Made by a program: the position numbers and the translations under genes
Assembly (NCBI GenBank): GCA_030540635.1
Contig: JAUNVW010000004.1
Span: 1-63,011, forward strand
DNA: 63,011 nucleotides
Source: Tissierellia bacterium
GTDB taxonomy: Bacteria > Bacillota > Clostridia > Tissierellales > Peptoniphilaceae
Direction of reading: 5' to 3'
Shown: positions 9,217-18,548 of the stretch, one piece after another
How positions within the stretch are numbered: the stretch's first letter is position 1
Layout of the letters: each line of letters starts with the position of its first letter
The notes under the pieces: generated by a model
Seen by the model: only the letters and a program-made list of their open reading frames with translations
The model's database searches: none
What the model was told of the DNA's origin: nothing

Positions 9217-9243
9217 ATTATATCTCAAAACGAAAGCGTTTTC
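9217..9243 (-). promoter_or_regulatory. rbsK promoter with LacI/CcpA-type operator
   Basis: A palindrome GAAAGCGTTTTC (9232-9243) has the central CG and flanks of LacI/GalR-family operators and matches the core of the CcpA cre site. A minus-strand TATAAT lies at 9217-9222, so the operator covers the spacer and -35 position, a layout typical of repression. Outer cre bases match poorly, so a dedicated RbsR-like regulator is as likely as CcpA. Confidence 0.6.
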
Positions 9244-9327
9244 TGAATAATAATATTCCACACCTTTAAATAATATCAGTTATAATGGTAGCAGTGTTCC
9301 TATTAAAAATAGAAAGGTCGGATATTT

Positions 9328-11586
9328 ATGAATGATGATATTATTTTACGTGGTTTAAAGGAAAATAATCTTAAAAATATCGATTTAAATATAAAAAAAG
9401 GAACCATCACCGTATTTACCGGTATATCTGGTTCTGGAAAATCTTCTGTTGCCTTTGATACTTTAGCTAGAGAAAGTCGTCGTCAAATGACATTGAACTA
9501 TCCCCTCTATGTACGAAATCAAATGCCTCGTTATGAACGACCCCATGCCGATTTCATGTCTCATTTAAGTCCGGTGATCGTCGTAGAACAACGGGCATTT
9601 GGTGGCAATAGTCGATCGACGATTGGGACTTATATGGACATCGATCCTTTAATCCGGCTTTTATTCTCCCGCATTGGCGAACCCTCCATTGAATCAGCGA
9701 CGGACTTTTCCAAACAAAGTAGTTTTGGTCGTTGTCCAAAATGTGATGGCTTCGGGGAAGTTGTCCTTGGAGATATTCATAAACTCGTTGATTTCTCAAA
9801 ATCCCTTCGAGATTACGCCGTTCAATTCAAACCCCTCTCTCCTTCTGGTTGGCAAGGTCAGTGGATGATGACTTGTGGTCTCTTTGATCCTGATCTTCCC
9901 ATCAAAGATTATGATGAAACGACAAAAAACCTCTTCCTTTACGGACCTCCTGGCGGAGGTACCGTTTATGCTCCTTTCCATACGAAAGACGGTCCACAAA
10001 ATGCCCAGTGGGACGGACTTCTTCCTCGTTTTACAAGGCTTTATATCAATCGGGATATTTCAAAATTAAAACGCGTTAATCAAGAAGATGTCTTAGCTGT
10101 TTCCACTCATTCCAAATGTCCTTTGTGTCATGGTACCGGACTAAATCCGAAAGTTTTAGAATGCAAAATACGTGATTACAATATCTTAGAATTTCAAAAT
10201 ATGGAAATCCATGATCTTTATGATCTGTTACAAAAAATCGACCATCCTCTCGGTTCATCCATTGCCAAACAAGCCTTGGCGCCAATTGATCAATTAATCG
10301 ATATGGGGCTCTCCTATCTCTCCTTATCAAGAAAAATGGGAACTCTTTCTGGTGGCGAAGCACAACGGGTGAGAATTGCCGCCCATTTAGGAAGTAGTCT
10401 TAATAATATGACCTATATCTTCGATGAACCCAGTGCTGGTCTACATCCAGAAGAGGTGGATTTATTAATACAGATGTTAAAAAGTATAAAAAATGAATAT
10501 AATACCGTCATCGTCATTGAACACGATGATATGATTATAAAAGCCGCCGATGAAATGATCGAAATGGGCCCTGGCGCCGGAACAAATGGAGGCGAAATCC
10601 TTTACCAAGGAAGGCCTAGTGATAGTAAAAATCAAAAAATCGCCACCTCTCTAGAACATCAAGTATCGATTAATAAAAACCCACGGACAAGTGATGAGTT
10701 TTTTACAATTCGAAAGGCCAATCATAATAATTTGAAAAATATCTCCATTAATATCCCAAAAAATGTTCTTGTCGCCCTTTGTGGTGTTTCTGGATCTGGA
10801 AAATCCTCTCTATTTTTAGAAGCCTTTCCTGAAAAGTACCCCGATATCATTATGATCAGTCAAAAACCCATTGGACGTTCTAGCCGCTCCACTTTAGCAA
10901 CCTATATGGATATCATGGATGATATTCGCAAAACTTTTGCAAAAGAAACGGGAGAACCTGCAGGTTTATTTAGCTTTAATTCCCTTGGAGCGTGCCCCGT
11001 ATGTAAAGGAAAAGGCACGATCAAACCAGATGTCGCTTTTGCCGATCCCGTCACGATAACATGTGAGGCCTGTCATGGCACCCGATATTCAAAAAGGGCC
11101 CGTTCCTTCAAATATCGAGGTAAAAATATCGTCGAAATTCTTGATTTAACAGTAGAAGAAGCAAAGGATTATTTCAAACAAAATAAAATCCTACGTAAAG
11201 TCAAAACTTTAGAAGAAGTCGGACTGGATTATTTGCGGCTCGGCCAAACTACCAGCTCCCTTAGTGGTGGTGAAGTCCAACGTTTAAAACTTGCCAGTCA
11301 TTTGAAAGAAAAAGGCAAGATCTATTTACTCGATGAACCGTCATTAGGACTTCATCGAAAAGACAATGAAAAACTATTGAATTTATTTCAAAAGATCGTG
11401 AATTTAGGAAATTCCATGATGATCATCGAACACAATTTAGATTTTATCGCCGCTAGTGATTGGATCATAGAAATGGGACCCGAGGGCGGTAAAAGAGGAG
11501 GTTATATTCTCTTTGAGGGAAAACCTCTAAAATTACTAGAAAAAGATACTCCCACTTCAAAATGGTTAAGAAAGTCTGTACAATAA
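9328..11586 (+). CDS. Short UvrA paralogue (ABC excinuclease subunit A-like)
   Basis: A 752-aa soluble tandem ABC ATPase. Both nucleotide-binding domains are intact: Walker A GISGSGKSS (about 32-40) and GVSGSGKSS (about 487-495), signatures LSGGEAQRV and LSGGEVQRL, and Walker B strands ending in IFDEPSAGLHP and LLDEPSLGLHR. Zinc-binding CPKC, CPLC, CPVC and CEAC modules are kept. Genuine UvrA is about 940 aa; the missing length falls in the insertion region of the first domain where UvrB binds. It is therefore probably an UvrA2-type paralogue, linked in some bacteria to drug tolerance or to DNA repair without UvrB. The gene stands alone on the plus strand, with a palindromic terminator after it. 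Confidence 0.88.
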   Translation: MNDDIILRGLKENNLKNIDLNIKKGTITVFTGISGSGKSSVAFDTLARESRRQMTLNYPLYVRNQMPRYERPHADFMSHLSPVIVVEQRAFGGNSRSTIGTYMDIDPLIRLLFSRIGEPSIESATDFSKQSSFGRCPKCDGFGEVVLGDIHKLVDFSKSLRDYAVQFKPLSPSGWQGQWMMTCGLFDPDLPIKDYDETTKNLFLYGPPGGGTVYAPFHTKDGPQNAQWDGLLPRFTRLYINRDISKLKRVNQEDVLAVSTHSKCPLCHGTGLNPKVLECKIRDYNILEFQNMEIHDLYDLLQKIDHPLGSSIAKQALAPIDQLIDMGLSYLSLSRKMGTLSGGEAQRVRIAAHLGSSLNNMTYIFDEPSAGLHPEEVDLLIQMLKSIKNEYNTVIVIEHDDMIIKAADEMIEMGPGAGTNGGEILYQGRPSDSKNQKIATSLEHQVSINKNPRTSDEFFTIRKANHNNLKNISINIPKNVLVALCGVSGSGKSSLFLEAFPEKYPDIIMISQKPIGRSSRSTLATYMDIMDDIRKTFAKETGEPAGLFSFNSLGACPVCKGKGTIKPDVAFADPVTITCEACHGTRYSKRARSFKYRGKNIVEILDLTVEEAKDYFKQNKILRKVKTLEEVGLDYLRLGQTTSSLSGGEVQRLKLASHLKEKGKIYLLDEPSLGLHRKDNEKLLNLFQKIVNLGNSMMIIEHNLDFIAASDWIIEMGPEGGKRGGYILFEGKPLKLLEKDTPTSKWLRKSVQ

Positions 11587-11779
11587 ATGTAATTTAAAAC
11601 AGATACCCTCGACAATATATAATTATAAATGGATGCTCGCTTCTATTTTCTTAGCGGCATTTATTTAGTTTTAACTTGAATATTTTTTAAATATGTAAGG
11701 GATCTTTTATTCCTTAAAATACTTTTCAATCTAATCCCCTATGAATAGAGTATTCCGCTCCGAAGAAAATCCATCCATT

Positions 11780-11811
11780 AAAAAAGGGAGGGATCGATCC
11801 CTCCCTTTTTT
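11780..11811. terminator. Bidirectional terminator between uvrA-like gene and ade
   Basis: A perfect palindrome: runs of six A and six T flank a GGGAGGGATCGATCCCTCCC stem. It can end transcription in both directions between the convergent genes. On the minus strand it starts within the ade stop codon. The 190 bases before it (11587-11779) hold no gene or motif I recognise. Confidence 0.9.
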
Positions 11812-13513
11812 ATACAAATAAATCGACAAGTTCTCCTTTTTGCACATCAACAAGACCTTTATTGGTGATTTTTAAAAAAGGACTGACGACTAAGCCGTAG
11901 GTTCCCACTGACATAATCGGATTGTAGTGTTGATAGCCTAGATGAAGAAGTCCATCCCGCACTTCTTTTAAACGAGAAGCAACTTCCTCTACGGAATCCT
12001 CCGACATAATTCCACCAATAGGTAAAGGTAGATTTCCAATAATTTTGCCCTCTTCTCCCACGATCATTCCGCCTTGTTGTTCAATGATTTGATTGGCTAA
12101 AAGGACCATAGTTTTTACATCAGATCCTACCACCAATAGATTGTGATGATCATGAACCCAAGTAGAAGCTACCGCTCCTCTTTTTAGCCCATCGCCAGTT
12201 ACAAAACCATAACCGACACTTCCTTCTTTTCCATAACGTTCAAAAACTGTCGCCAATAAATATTTCGTGTTTTCCCATTTTACAATGCCTTTTTCTACGG
12301 GTAAAGTGATGATTTCTTCTTTTAATTGTGTAGATCCGTCTTGAACGACCATGGCGCGAAGAGAAACTTCTCCTTCTTCCATCGGTGCTTTGAACTTAAA
12401 ATCTTCTTCTGTGATTTTGTTTAAATGAATGGAGTGGTAAAACTTCTCTTTAAACTGGTATTCTTTTTTTAGTGAATTCATTTGGGAGATCTTGACGCCT
12501 TTTTTATATACATCCTGGACTTTTAGATACTCTAATTCTTCTAATACGATAAAATCGGCAATTTTTCCAGGTGCAATCGCTCCTCGATCCCTTAAATTCA
12601 TGCGATTGGCCGGCGTGTAACTGGCACAATAAATAGCTTCTTCTAAAGGAAAGCCCATATCTATTGCTTTACGAACCACATGATCTAGATGACCTTTCGC
12701 CCATAAATCATCGACCATCACATCATCGGTTACAAATGCTGTGTGTTCATAAAGATTTTGCTCTACGATAAAATCGATGATTTCTTTTCGTAGCATCTTT
12801 TCCTGAATCTCTACAAACATGCCATTTTCATAACGTTGTTTTATCTCTTCCAGACTGTGCTCCGTATGATCTCCATTGATACCTAAATAGAGAAATTTCG
12901 CCAAGTCTAAATCTAATAACAAAGGACAATGACCTTCTACAATATAAGAGGGGTCTTTTTCCTTAATATACTCGATAAATTTCGTGATTTCCAAATTATT
13001 ATCGCGGATCACACCGCGGTAATTCATGACTTCTCCCACACAGGCAATGTTTTTCATCTTGGCCAGTTCTTTCATCTCTTCAAAACCGATGATCCCACCG
13101 GTGGTTTCCAAATCTTCATGGGTCGAAGGGACCGAACTGGGGATTCCATAATATACATCAATGGGAGAAGCTTCCCCAGCTAAAATCATCTCCTCTACCC
13201 CTTCAACACCTGCCACATTGGCAATTTCGTGGGGTTCTGCTACTATCGTTGTGATGCCTTTCGAGCCGATGTATTCACAAAACGGTAATGGCGTAAGCAT
13301 AGACGATTCAATATGCATATGAATATCAATAAATCCAGGAATAACGGTTTTGCCTTTCAAATCAATGATATTATCTGATTCAAATTCCGTTTCTTTTTTG
13401 TAATCGATATAATAAAATTTACCTTTTCGAATGGAGAAATGGCAATCCATAAACTTTTTAAAATATACATTAAATATCCTTGCATTTTTTATAAACAAAT
13501 CGACTCTTTCCAT
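11810..13513 (-). CDS. ade: Adenine deaminase
   Basis: A 567-aa cytosolic metal-dependent amidohydrolase that converts adenine to hypoxanthine and ammonia. Motifs seen: GKTVIPGFIDIHMHIESSML (about 55-73) with the metal-binding HxH, VAEPHEIANVAG near 92, EGHCPLL near 193, GDHTEHS near 213, FVTDDVMVDD near 257, and a C-terminal domain with WVHDHHNLLVVG. Length is typical of the ade family. It lies 13 bases after a purine permease gene, so the operon imports and deaminates a purine base. The start ATG at 13513 is preceded by AAGGATTCTC. A palindromic terminator overlaps the stop codon. Confidence 0.95.
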   Translation of the reverse strand: MERVDLFIKNARIFNVYFKKFMDCHFSIRKGKFYYIDYKKETEFESDNIIDLKGKTVIPGFIDIHMHIESSMLTPLPFCEYIGSKGITTIVAEPHEIANVAGVEGVEEMILAGEASPIDVYYGIPSSVPSTHEDLETTGGIIGFEEMKELAKMKNIACVGEVMNYRGVIRDNNLEITKFIEYIKEKDPSYIVEGHCPLLLDLDLAKFLYLGINGDHTEHSLEEIKQRYENGMFVEIQEKMLRKEIIDFIVEQNLYEHTAFVTDDVMVDDLWAKGHLDHVVRKAIDMGFPLEEAIYCASYTPANRMNLRDRGAIAPGKIADFIVLEELEYLKVQDVYKKGVKISQMNSLKKEYQFKEKFYHSIHLNKITEEDFKFKAPMEEGEVSLRAMVVQDGSTQLKEEIITLPVEKGIVKWENTKYLLATVFERYGKEGSVGYGFVTGDGLKRGAVASTWVHDHHNLLVVGSDVKTMVLLANQIIEQQGGMIVGEEGKIIGNLPLPIGGIMSEDSVEEVASRLKEVRDGLLHLGYQHYNPIMSVGTYGLVVSPFLKITNKGLVDVQKGELVDLFV

Positions 13514-13526
13514 GAGAATCCTTTCT

Positions 13527-14825
13527 TTAGATCAAAGTGTAGAAATACAAACAACATACAATGACTAATAAATACATCAATGGTTGTATTTCTTTACTAC
13601 GACCATTGGCGAGTTTTAGTAGAACATAAACGGGAATGGCGACACAAATTCCGTTGGCAATATTATTTCCAAAAATAGTAAAAGCTATACACATAAATGC
13701 TGGAAATGCTTCTGTGAAATCATCATAATCAATGAGTCGTAAGGAGTTCATCATGTTGATTCCAATGAAGATCAATGCAGGTGATGTCGCGGCCTTTGGA
13801 ATCATTAAGGCAATCGGGGAAAAGAATAATGCTAAAACAAAACAAATTCCCGTAAAAATAGTCGTGAGGCCTGTCCGTCCTCCCGATTCTACACCGGCAG
13901 ATGATTCTAAATACGTCGTCATACTAGGCATACCGAAAAAAGAACCCGTAACCGTCGCCACAGCATCAACTTGGAAACACTTATCAATTCCTGGTAAATT
14001 ACCATCTTCGTCTAAATAACCTGCTTGAGTTCCTACACCGAGAACCGTTCCGAAGGTCGAGAAAAAGTCTGGAATAAACAAAGCAATGACAAAGGGGATA
14101 TAGGAAACACTAAAAGCCGCCGGAATATCAATAGCCAAGAAACGACTCCCCATAGAACTAGGTAGGGACATAAAAGAGTCCGGTAAAGTGGTAAGCCCCA
14201 TGGGAATACCGATGATAGTCGTCGCTAAAATCGATAAAATTAAATACCCTTTTATCTTCAAACTTTTTAAAATTAATATGATCGCAAAACCTATGACCGC
14301 CAAAATAACAGGAGCAGTATTTAGCTGACCAAAAGTTAAAGAGTTTTTCACTTCGGTAGCTACAATAATCCCGGCTCCTTTTGCACCGATTAACGCAATA
14401 AATATACCAATTCCAGCACTAACGGCTTGTTTTAAACTCACCGGTATCGCCTTCACGACGGCTTCCCGCAAGCCGATAAAAGAAATTAAAACAAAAATGA
14501 CACCACTAATAAAAATAACTCCTGCTGCGATTTCTGGTTCAATATTCTCATTGCCAATCATTCCTGCTACAATGGCGACAGATCCAAGACCTGGCGCTAG
14601 GACAAAGGGTTTATTCGTAAAAACCCCCATGGCAAAGGAGGTCACAATGATGAGAAAGATCATCGCCGTAAGAGTCGCTCCTCGATCCAATCCTCCCACA
14701 TCTAACATCCCTGGTATCGTAGCCAATACATAGGCCATTGTGAAAAATGTCGTGAGACCTGCGATGGCCTCGGTTTTCAAATCCGTTTCTGGATGCTCTG
14801 ATAATTTAAAAATCTTTTCTAACAT
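13527..14825 (-). CDS. NCS2/AzgA-type purine permease (PbuG-like)
   Basis: A 432-aa membrane protein with about 12-14 helices, of the AzgA/PbuG branch of nucleobase:cation symporters. Seen: TDLKTEAIAGLTTFFTMAYVLATIPGML at the N-terminus, APGLGSVAIVAGM near 80, and the late motif SFFGMPSMTTYLESSAGVESGGRTG around 300-325 that contains the family's substrate-site residues. Known members carry guanine/hypoxanthine or adenine; the adjacent adenine deaminase suggests adenine. Three starts are possible; ATG 14825 is chosen for its spacing from AGAAAGAAG. No purine riboswitch was found in the leader. Confidence 0.9.
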   Translation of the reverse strand: MLEKIFKLSEHPETDLKTEAIAGLTTFFTMAYVLATIPGMLDVGGLDRGATLTAMIFLIIVTSFAMGVFTNKPFVLAPGLGSVAIVAGMIGNENIEPEIAAGVIFISGVIFVLISFIGLREAVVKAIPVSLKQAVSAGIGIFIALIGAKGAGIIVATEVKNSLTFGQLNTAPVILAVIGFAIILILKSLKIKGYLILSILATTIIGIPMGLTTLPDSFMSLPSSMGSRFLAIDIPAAFSVSYIPFVIALFIPDFFSTFGTVLGVGTQAGYLDEDGNLPGIDKCFQVDAVATVTGSFFGMPSMTTYLESSAGVESGGRTGLTTIFTGICFVLALFFSPIALMIPKAATSPALIFIGINMMNSLRLIDYDDFTEAFPAFMCIAFTIFGNNIANGICVAIPVYVLLKLANGRSKEIQPLMYLLVIVCCLYFYTLI

Positions 14826-15079
14826 ATTCATCACTTCTTTCTTAACGATTTACAAATACATAATATCCCATTTTAATTAATTAAATTATATCATTATATG
14901 AAGGAGAAGGAAATCAAGTACTGTGCAAAAGACTTTCACAAGACCTAATTTTACCCTTTCTTACTCTTCGGATCGCCTTTTTACTCCTAAATTATGACAA
15001 ACACGTTATAAATAAAAAAGATTTTATCATGTCGGAAGATCAACAAATATCGATTCCATTCGCGATTACCAATTTAAAT

Positions 15080-15118
15080 AAAAAAGAGGAAGATCTTACA
15101 AACGACCTTCCTCTTTTT
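15080..15118 (-). terminator. Terminator after the ABC exporter pair
   Basis: A long stem (AAAAAGAGGAAG... pairing with ...CTTCCTCTTTTT) follows the minus-strand exporter gene by about six bases and ends in a T run, a strong intrinsic terminator. The rest of 14840-15079 contains only the leader of the purine permease. Confidence 0.85.
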
Positions 15119-15123
15119 GGCTA

Positions 15124-16743
15124 TTATAATGTAAGGGCTTCTTCATAAGAGATTTCCAGTAATTTCTTATGTTCCAATACCATTATTCGATCGTAACCTA
15201 AAAGGGATGAATCGATTCGATGGCGAATGGCAAGGACTGTTTCATCCAAGCTTTTGAGTGAGTTTTCAATGAGTTTCGCATTTTCTCCATCAAGATTGGA
15301 TGTGATCTCATCAAAGAGATAAATTTGTTTATTTCGAAGAAAAGCCCTCGCGATTTGCAGTCTCTGTTTTTCTCCACCGGATAAAACCTCTTCCGTTTCA
15401 GAAAATTTCGTTTTTTTCTCCAATTCATCAATTCGATCCAAAATATTGGCTTTTTCCAAGGCCTTCCTATAATCTTCTTCTTTAAAATCTTCATAGAGAC
15501 AAACATTCTCTTTAATACTATCGTGGAAGATGAAAGTATTTTGATGAACTTTTTGAAAGAGATGGCGAAGGGAATCCTTCGACAATTCCTCTAATTTTTC
15601 ATCATCAATCAAAATCTCTCCCTCATCTGGAAGAATTTCACCGGTTAAGAGACGAAACAAGGTAGATTTTCCCGTTCCTGAACCACCCAAAAGAGCGATT
15701 TTTTCCCCTTTATGAATGGTGAAATTTAGATCCTCAAAAATCCTTCTTTCCCCATAGGAAAAGGAAAGATTTTTGATTTGGATCGTCTTCTGAAAGACCA
15801 TCTTTTCTACATTTCCATACTCTCTTTGTTTCGATCCAAATTGATTCATTTTTTGGAATAATTCTTCATTCGCATTCTTTTCATTCATTTGCTGCAAGAA
15901 TTGGGAGATGGGTTCTGAAATAAAACTCATTAATTGGCCAACGGCAATGATTATACCAATTTTTGCGAAACCTTTGTAAATGAGAAGGGCCGCGATCAAT
16001 ATGATGAGAAATTGACCGAAAAAGGAAATGCCAAAGATCAAATTATTCACCCAAGTAATCGCCTTATTTGAATCAAAAAGAGCCTTCTCCGTCTGATCAA
16101 TGTTTTTTTGTCCTTCCTCTTCCATTTCCCTTTCGAATCCATAGGACTTAACCGTCATCAATCCTTCTAAAAAATTACTCAAATACTGATTGAGACCTGC
16201 TAGGGCATCAACTTGTTTCTTTCTCTTATCCTTAAGATAAGAGGAGAAAATCCTCGGTAAAAAGATTAAAAACAAGGACATGAATAAGACGGCAATGGCA
16301 ATTCTCCTATCGATGAAGATTAAACTAAATAGGGCAAAGAGAAAGATCAGTCCATTCTCAAATAGGGAAAACATGAGATTGGATTTCGAAGTGACAGCCA
16401 GTGTCAATTCATTGGTAAAAAAGGAAATCACCTTTCCTGAACTCTCCTTTTCTTCCCCTGTGGATAGAAGATTAGAAAATAGTCTCTCCCCCTCCCCTTG
16501 AATGAGAGAGGAGATAAAACGCCTTTTGAAAACTTCTTTTAAAAAGTAGCTCAGACTTAGGAGAAAGATCAAGAGGGTAGTTTGAATCATAATCCGGCGA
16601 AAGGCCGTAAAATCTCTTTTTTCCACGAGATCAAATATATTTTTAAAGGAAAAGGCAATTCCAATCGACGAAATCGAAAAAAGGAGAATGGCCAAAAGGG
16701 AAAAGAGGAGCCATTTTTTATTTCCTTTTTTAATGATTTTCAT
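15124..16743 (-). CDS. ABC exporter half-transporter, subunit 2
   Basis: A 539-aa fusion of a six-helix type-IV exporter domain (about 1-300) and an ATPase domain. Walker A is GGSGTGKST (near 352), the signature LSGGEKQRL (near 453), Walker B IYLFDEITSNLD, and the switch His lies in AIRHRI, so the site looks active. No C39 peptidase domain is present, so it would not trim a double-glycine leader. The start at 16743 (MKIIKKGNK) follows GGAGAAAAGAG and overlaps the upstream exporter gene by 14 bases, implying a heterodimer. Substrate is unknown; a short basic peptide gene coupled upstream makes peptide export a candidate. Bacterial multidrug export is the alternative. Confidence 0.85.
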   Translation of the reverse strand: MKIIKKGNKKWLLFSLLAILLFSISSIGIAFSFKNIFDLVEKRDFTAFRRIMIQTTLLIFLLSLSYFLKEVFKRRFISSLIQGEGERLFSNLLSTGEEKESSGKVISFFTNELTLAVTSKSNLMFSLFENGLIFLFALFSLIFIDRRIAIAVLFMSLFLIFLPRIFSSYLKDKRKKQVDALAGLNQYLSNFLEGLMTVKSYGFEREMEEEGQKNIDQTEKALFDSNKAITWVNNLIFGISFFGQFLIILIAALLIYKGFAKIGIIIAVGQLMSFISEPISQFLQQMNEKNANEELFQKMNQFGSKQREYGNVEKMVFQKTIQIKNLSFSYGERRIFEDLNFTIHKGEKIALLGGSGTGKSTLFRLLTGEILPDEGEILIDDEKLEELSKDSLRHLFQKVHQNTFIFHDSIKENVCLYEDFKEEDYRKALEKANILDRIDELEKKTKFSETEEVLSGGEKQRLQIARAFLRNKQIYLFDEITSNLDGENAKLIENSLKSLDETVLAIRHRIDSSLLGYDRIMVLEHKKLLEISYEEALTL

Positions 16744-18385
16744 CTCTTTTCTCCTTTCCAATCTCCAAGGGAGAGATCTCATTCATCGATCCATTTTTAA
16801 ACTCAAAAACCCCATCATATTCTTTTAAAAGATCCTCATTCACATCGTGACAAATATTGATGATTGTCATATTCTTTAAATTTAAAAGTCTCTTTTCAAT
16901 TTCCCTACTCGTCTTCTTATCGAGTGATGAAAAGGCTTCATCGAGTAAGAGGATTTCTGGTTCATGATAAAGGACTCGGGCTAAGGCAATTCTTTTTTTC
17001 TCTCCACCGGAGACATTTGTCCCTTCTTCTTTTAAAATACTGTGTCCTTCCTGATCCAATCTGTCAATGAAATTTTTGAGATCAGCTTCTTCAATGACCT
17101 TTTTCATTTTTTCTTCATCAAAATCATCTGTTAGGGCAATATTAAAATAAATGGATTTTTCAAAATAATGGCTCTCCTGGAGAAGGGGGAGGCAAATTTT
17201 TCGCCACTCTTTCTGGGCCACATTCTTCAGAGGAGTATTATCGACAAAAATTTCCCCCTCATATTCTCTTGTCCATTGGAGTAAAAGTTTAAAGAAAGTC
17301 GATTTTCCACTCCCACTTGAACCGAGGATTAAGTACTTTTTATTCTTTAATATTCGTCCATTGATATTTTTTAAAATCTTTCGATCCCCATAGGAAAAGG
17401 ATACATTTTTTATTTGAATCTTCCTTTGAAAAAAAATCTTTGTCCCTTTCTCCTCTTCTTCTTTGAATTGATCCTTCGAGGTTTTTTCCCTCAGTGTTAA
17501 TGTCCCTGCCCTCGTCGTCTTCAATTGAATGATTTGTACCAAAGGAGATTTGATCTGATTGGTGAGCTGCGTCGCTACCATAATCGCCCCCATGGAAATG
17601 AGGTCATGGTAATAGAAATAAACGCCCCAAGAGAGGACAAAGGCATACATGAAAAAACCAGAAAAGAAGGAGACGGCCCCTAAAAGGGCATAGGAATCAT
17701 AAAGGCGATTCGTCTCTTTTAATAAGAAATTCTCATCCCTTCGAAAATCCTCGAATATTTTCTTCTCCATATTAAAATCTCGGATTGTTTCCAGTCCATA
17801 CACTTTTTCTTTGACCGAAGAGATGAAAATCTCCGATGATTTCGATTGATTCTCTTGTTTTTCATTTAATTTCTTTTCAAATAATTTTGGCACAAAATAA
17901 GGAATGAGGGCCGCTAAGAAGGCAATCCCTAACAAAAGGGGGTGAATACTCGTAATGGAGATGGATGCCATCAAAAGGAGCAAGGCTTGATCGAAGAGAC
18001 TAAGCGTCGTTTCAAAATAATTCGTCCGAAGGCTTTCCCCATCGGTGTAGATGAGATTCTGATAGTAGGAAGGCCCTCTATCCGCAATTGTTTCAATGGG
18101 CTGTCGTAGAATTCTCGATAAAAGATTTTCTCGATAAAAGGCCATTTGCCCCTGTAATAAATCATAACGATATATATTTTTAAGACTTAAAAAGAACATG
18201 GCCAAGACAATTTGCAGAAAGATGAAACCGAGAAAAGGAAGTAAATCTTGAAAAATCGTCCCATCATTTATTTTTTCAATCACATCTCCCCCAAGATAGG
18301 AAAGGCGAATCATAAAAAAATGGGAGATTCCACATAGGATCAAAAATAAAAAAAGGGAGGTGGTTTTTAATTTTTGTTGACCCAT
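16730..18385 (-). CDS. ABC exporter half-transporter, subunit 1
   Basis: A 551-aa half-transporter with a membrane domain of about six helices followed by an ATPase domain. Walker A is GSSGSGKST near 357, signature VSGGEKKRI near 462, Walker B ILLLDEAFSSLD, and switch His in NICHD. Both subunits of the pair carry complete catalytic motifs, unlike many asymmetric heterodimers. The ATG directly abuts the TAA stop of a 37-codon reading frame (TAAATG). The exporter's ribosome site AAGGTGGG lies inside that frame, so its translation probably depends on the small frame. Base use is like its neighbours. Confidence 0.87.
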   Translation of the reverse strand: MGQQKLKTTSLFLFLILCGISHFFMIRLSYLGGDVIEKINDGTIFQDLLPFLGFIFLQIVLAMFFLSLKNIYRYDLLQGQMAFYRENLLSRILRQPIETIADRGPSYYQNLIYTDGESLRTNYFETTLSLFDQALLLLMASISITSIHPLLLGIAFLAALIPYFVPKLFEKKLNEKQENQSKSSEIFISSVKEKVYGLETIRDFNMEKKIFEDFRRDENFLLKETNRLYDSYALLGAVSFFSGFFMYAFVLSWGVYFYYHDLISMGAIMVATQLTNQIKSPLVQIIQLKTTRAGTLTLREKTSKDQFKEEEEKGTKIFFQRKIQIKNVSFSYGDRKILKNINGRILKNKKYLILGSSGSGKSTFFKLLLQWTREYEGEIFVDNTPLKNVAQKEWRKICLPLLQESHYFEKSIYFNIALTDDFDEEKMKKVIEEADLKNFIDRLDQEGHSILKEEGTNVSGGEKKRIALARVLYHEPEILLLDEAFSSLDKKTSREIEKRLLNLKNMTIINICHDVNEDLLKEYDGVFEFKNGSMNEISPLEIGKEKRDENH

Positions 18386-18499
18386 TTATAAAACCCACCT
18401 TTTTATTTTTGAAAAGGTCCTGGACCAAATGATAGCATATGGATCATCAATCTTTATTTTTTTCCTATGTAATTTAATGATGAAAACTTCTTTATTCAT
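18386..18499 (-). CDS. 37-aa basic peptide coupled to the ABC exporter
   Basis: A 37-codon frame starts at ATG 18499 after AGGGG (spacing 6-7) and ends in TAA touching the exporter ATG. The peptide begins MNKEVFIIKLHRKKIKID and ends TFSKIKRWVL. It has about ten Lys/Arg against three acidic residues, three aromatic or Trp positions in its second half, and no Cys or double-glycine motif. I recognise no family. It could be an exported peptide substrate, an antimicrobial-like peptide, or a leader peptide that controls exporter translation. A promoter lies immediately upstream. The tight coupling and good ribosome site argue that it is translated. Confidence 0.6.
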   Translation of the reverse strand: MNKEVFIIKLHRKKIKIDDPYAIIWSRTFSKIKRWVL

Positions 18500-18517
18500 T
18501 TCAATCCCCTTTCTTTT

Positions 18518-18548
18518 AGTATACTATCATGGTGCTTTTTTTTGTCAA
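18518..18548 (-). promoter_or_regulatory. Promoter of the 37-aa peptide and ABC exporter operon
   Basis: Minus-strand perfect TTGACA (18543-18548) and TATACT (18518-18523) are separated by 19 bases, slightly long. Placement about 20 bases before the small frame's start is right for an operon promoter. Confidence 0.6.

Noticed and set aside
14835..15079. Purine riboswitch before the purine permease
   Set aside because: I looked for the conserved aptamer loops and stems on the minus strand and did not find them.
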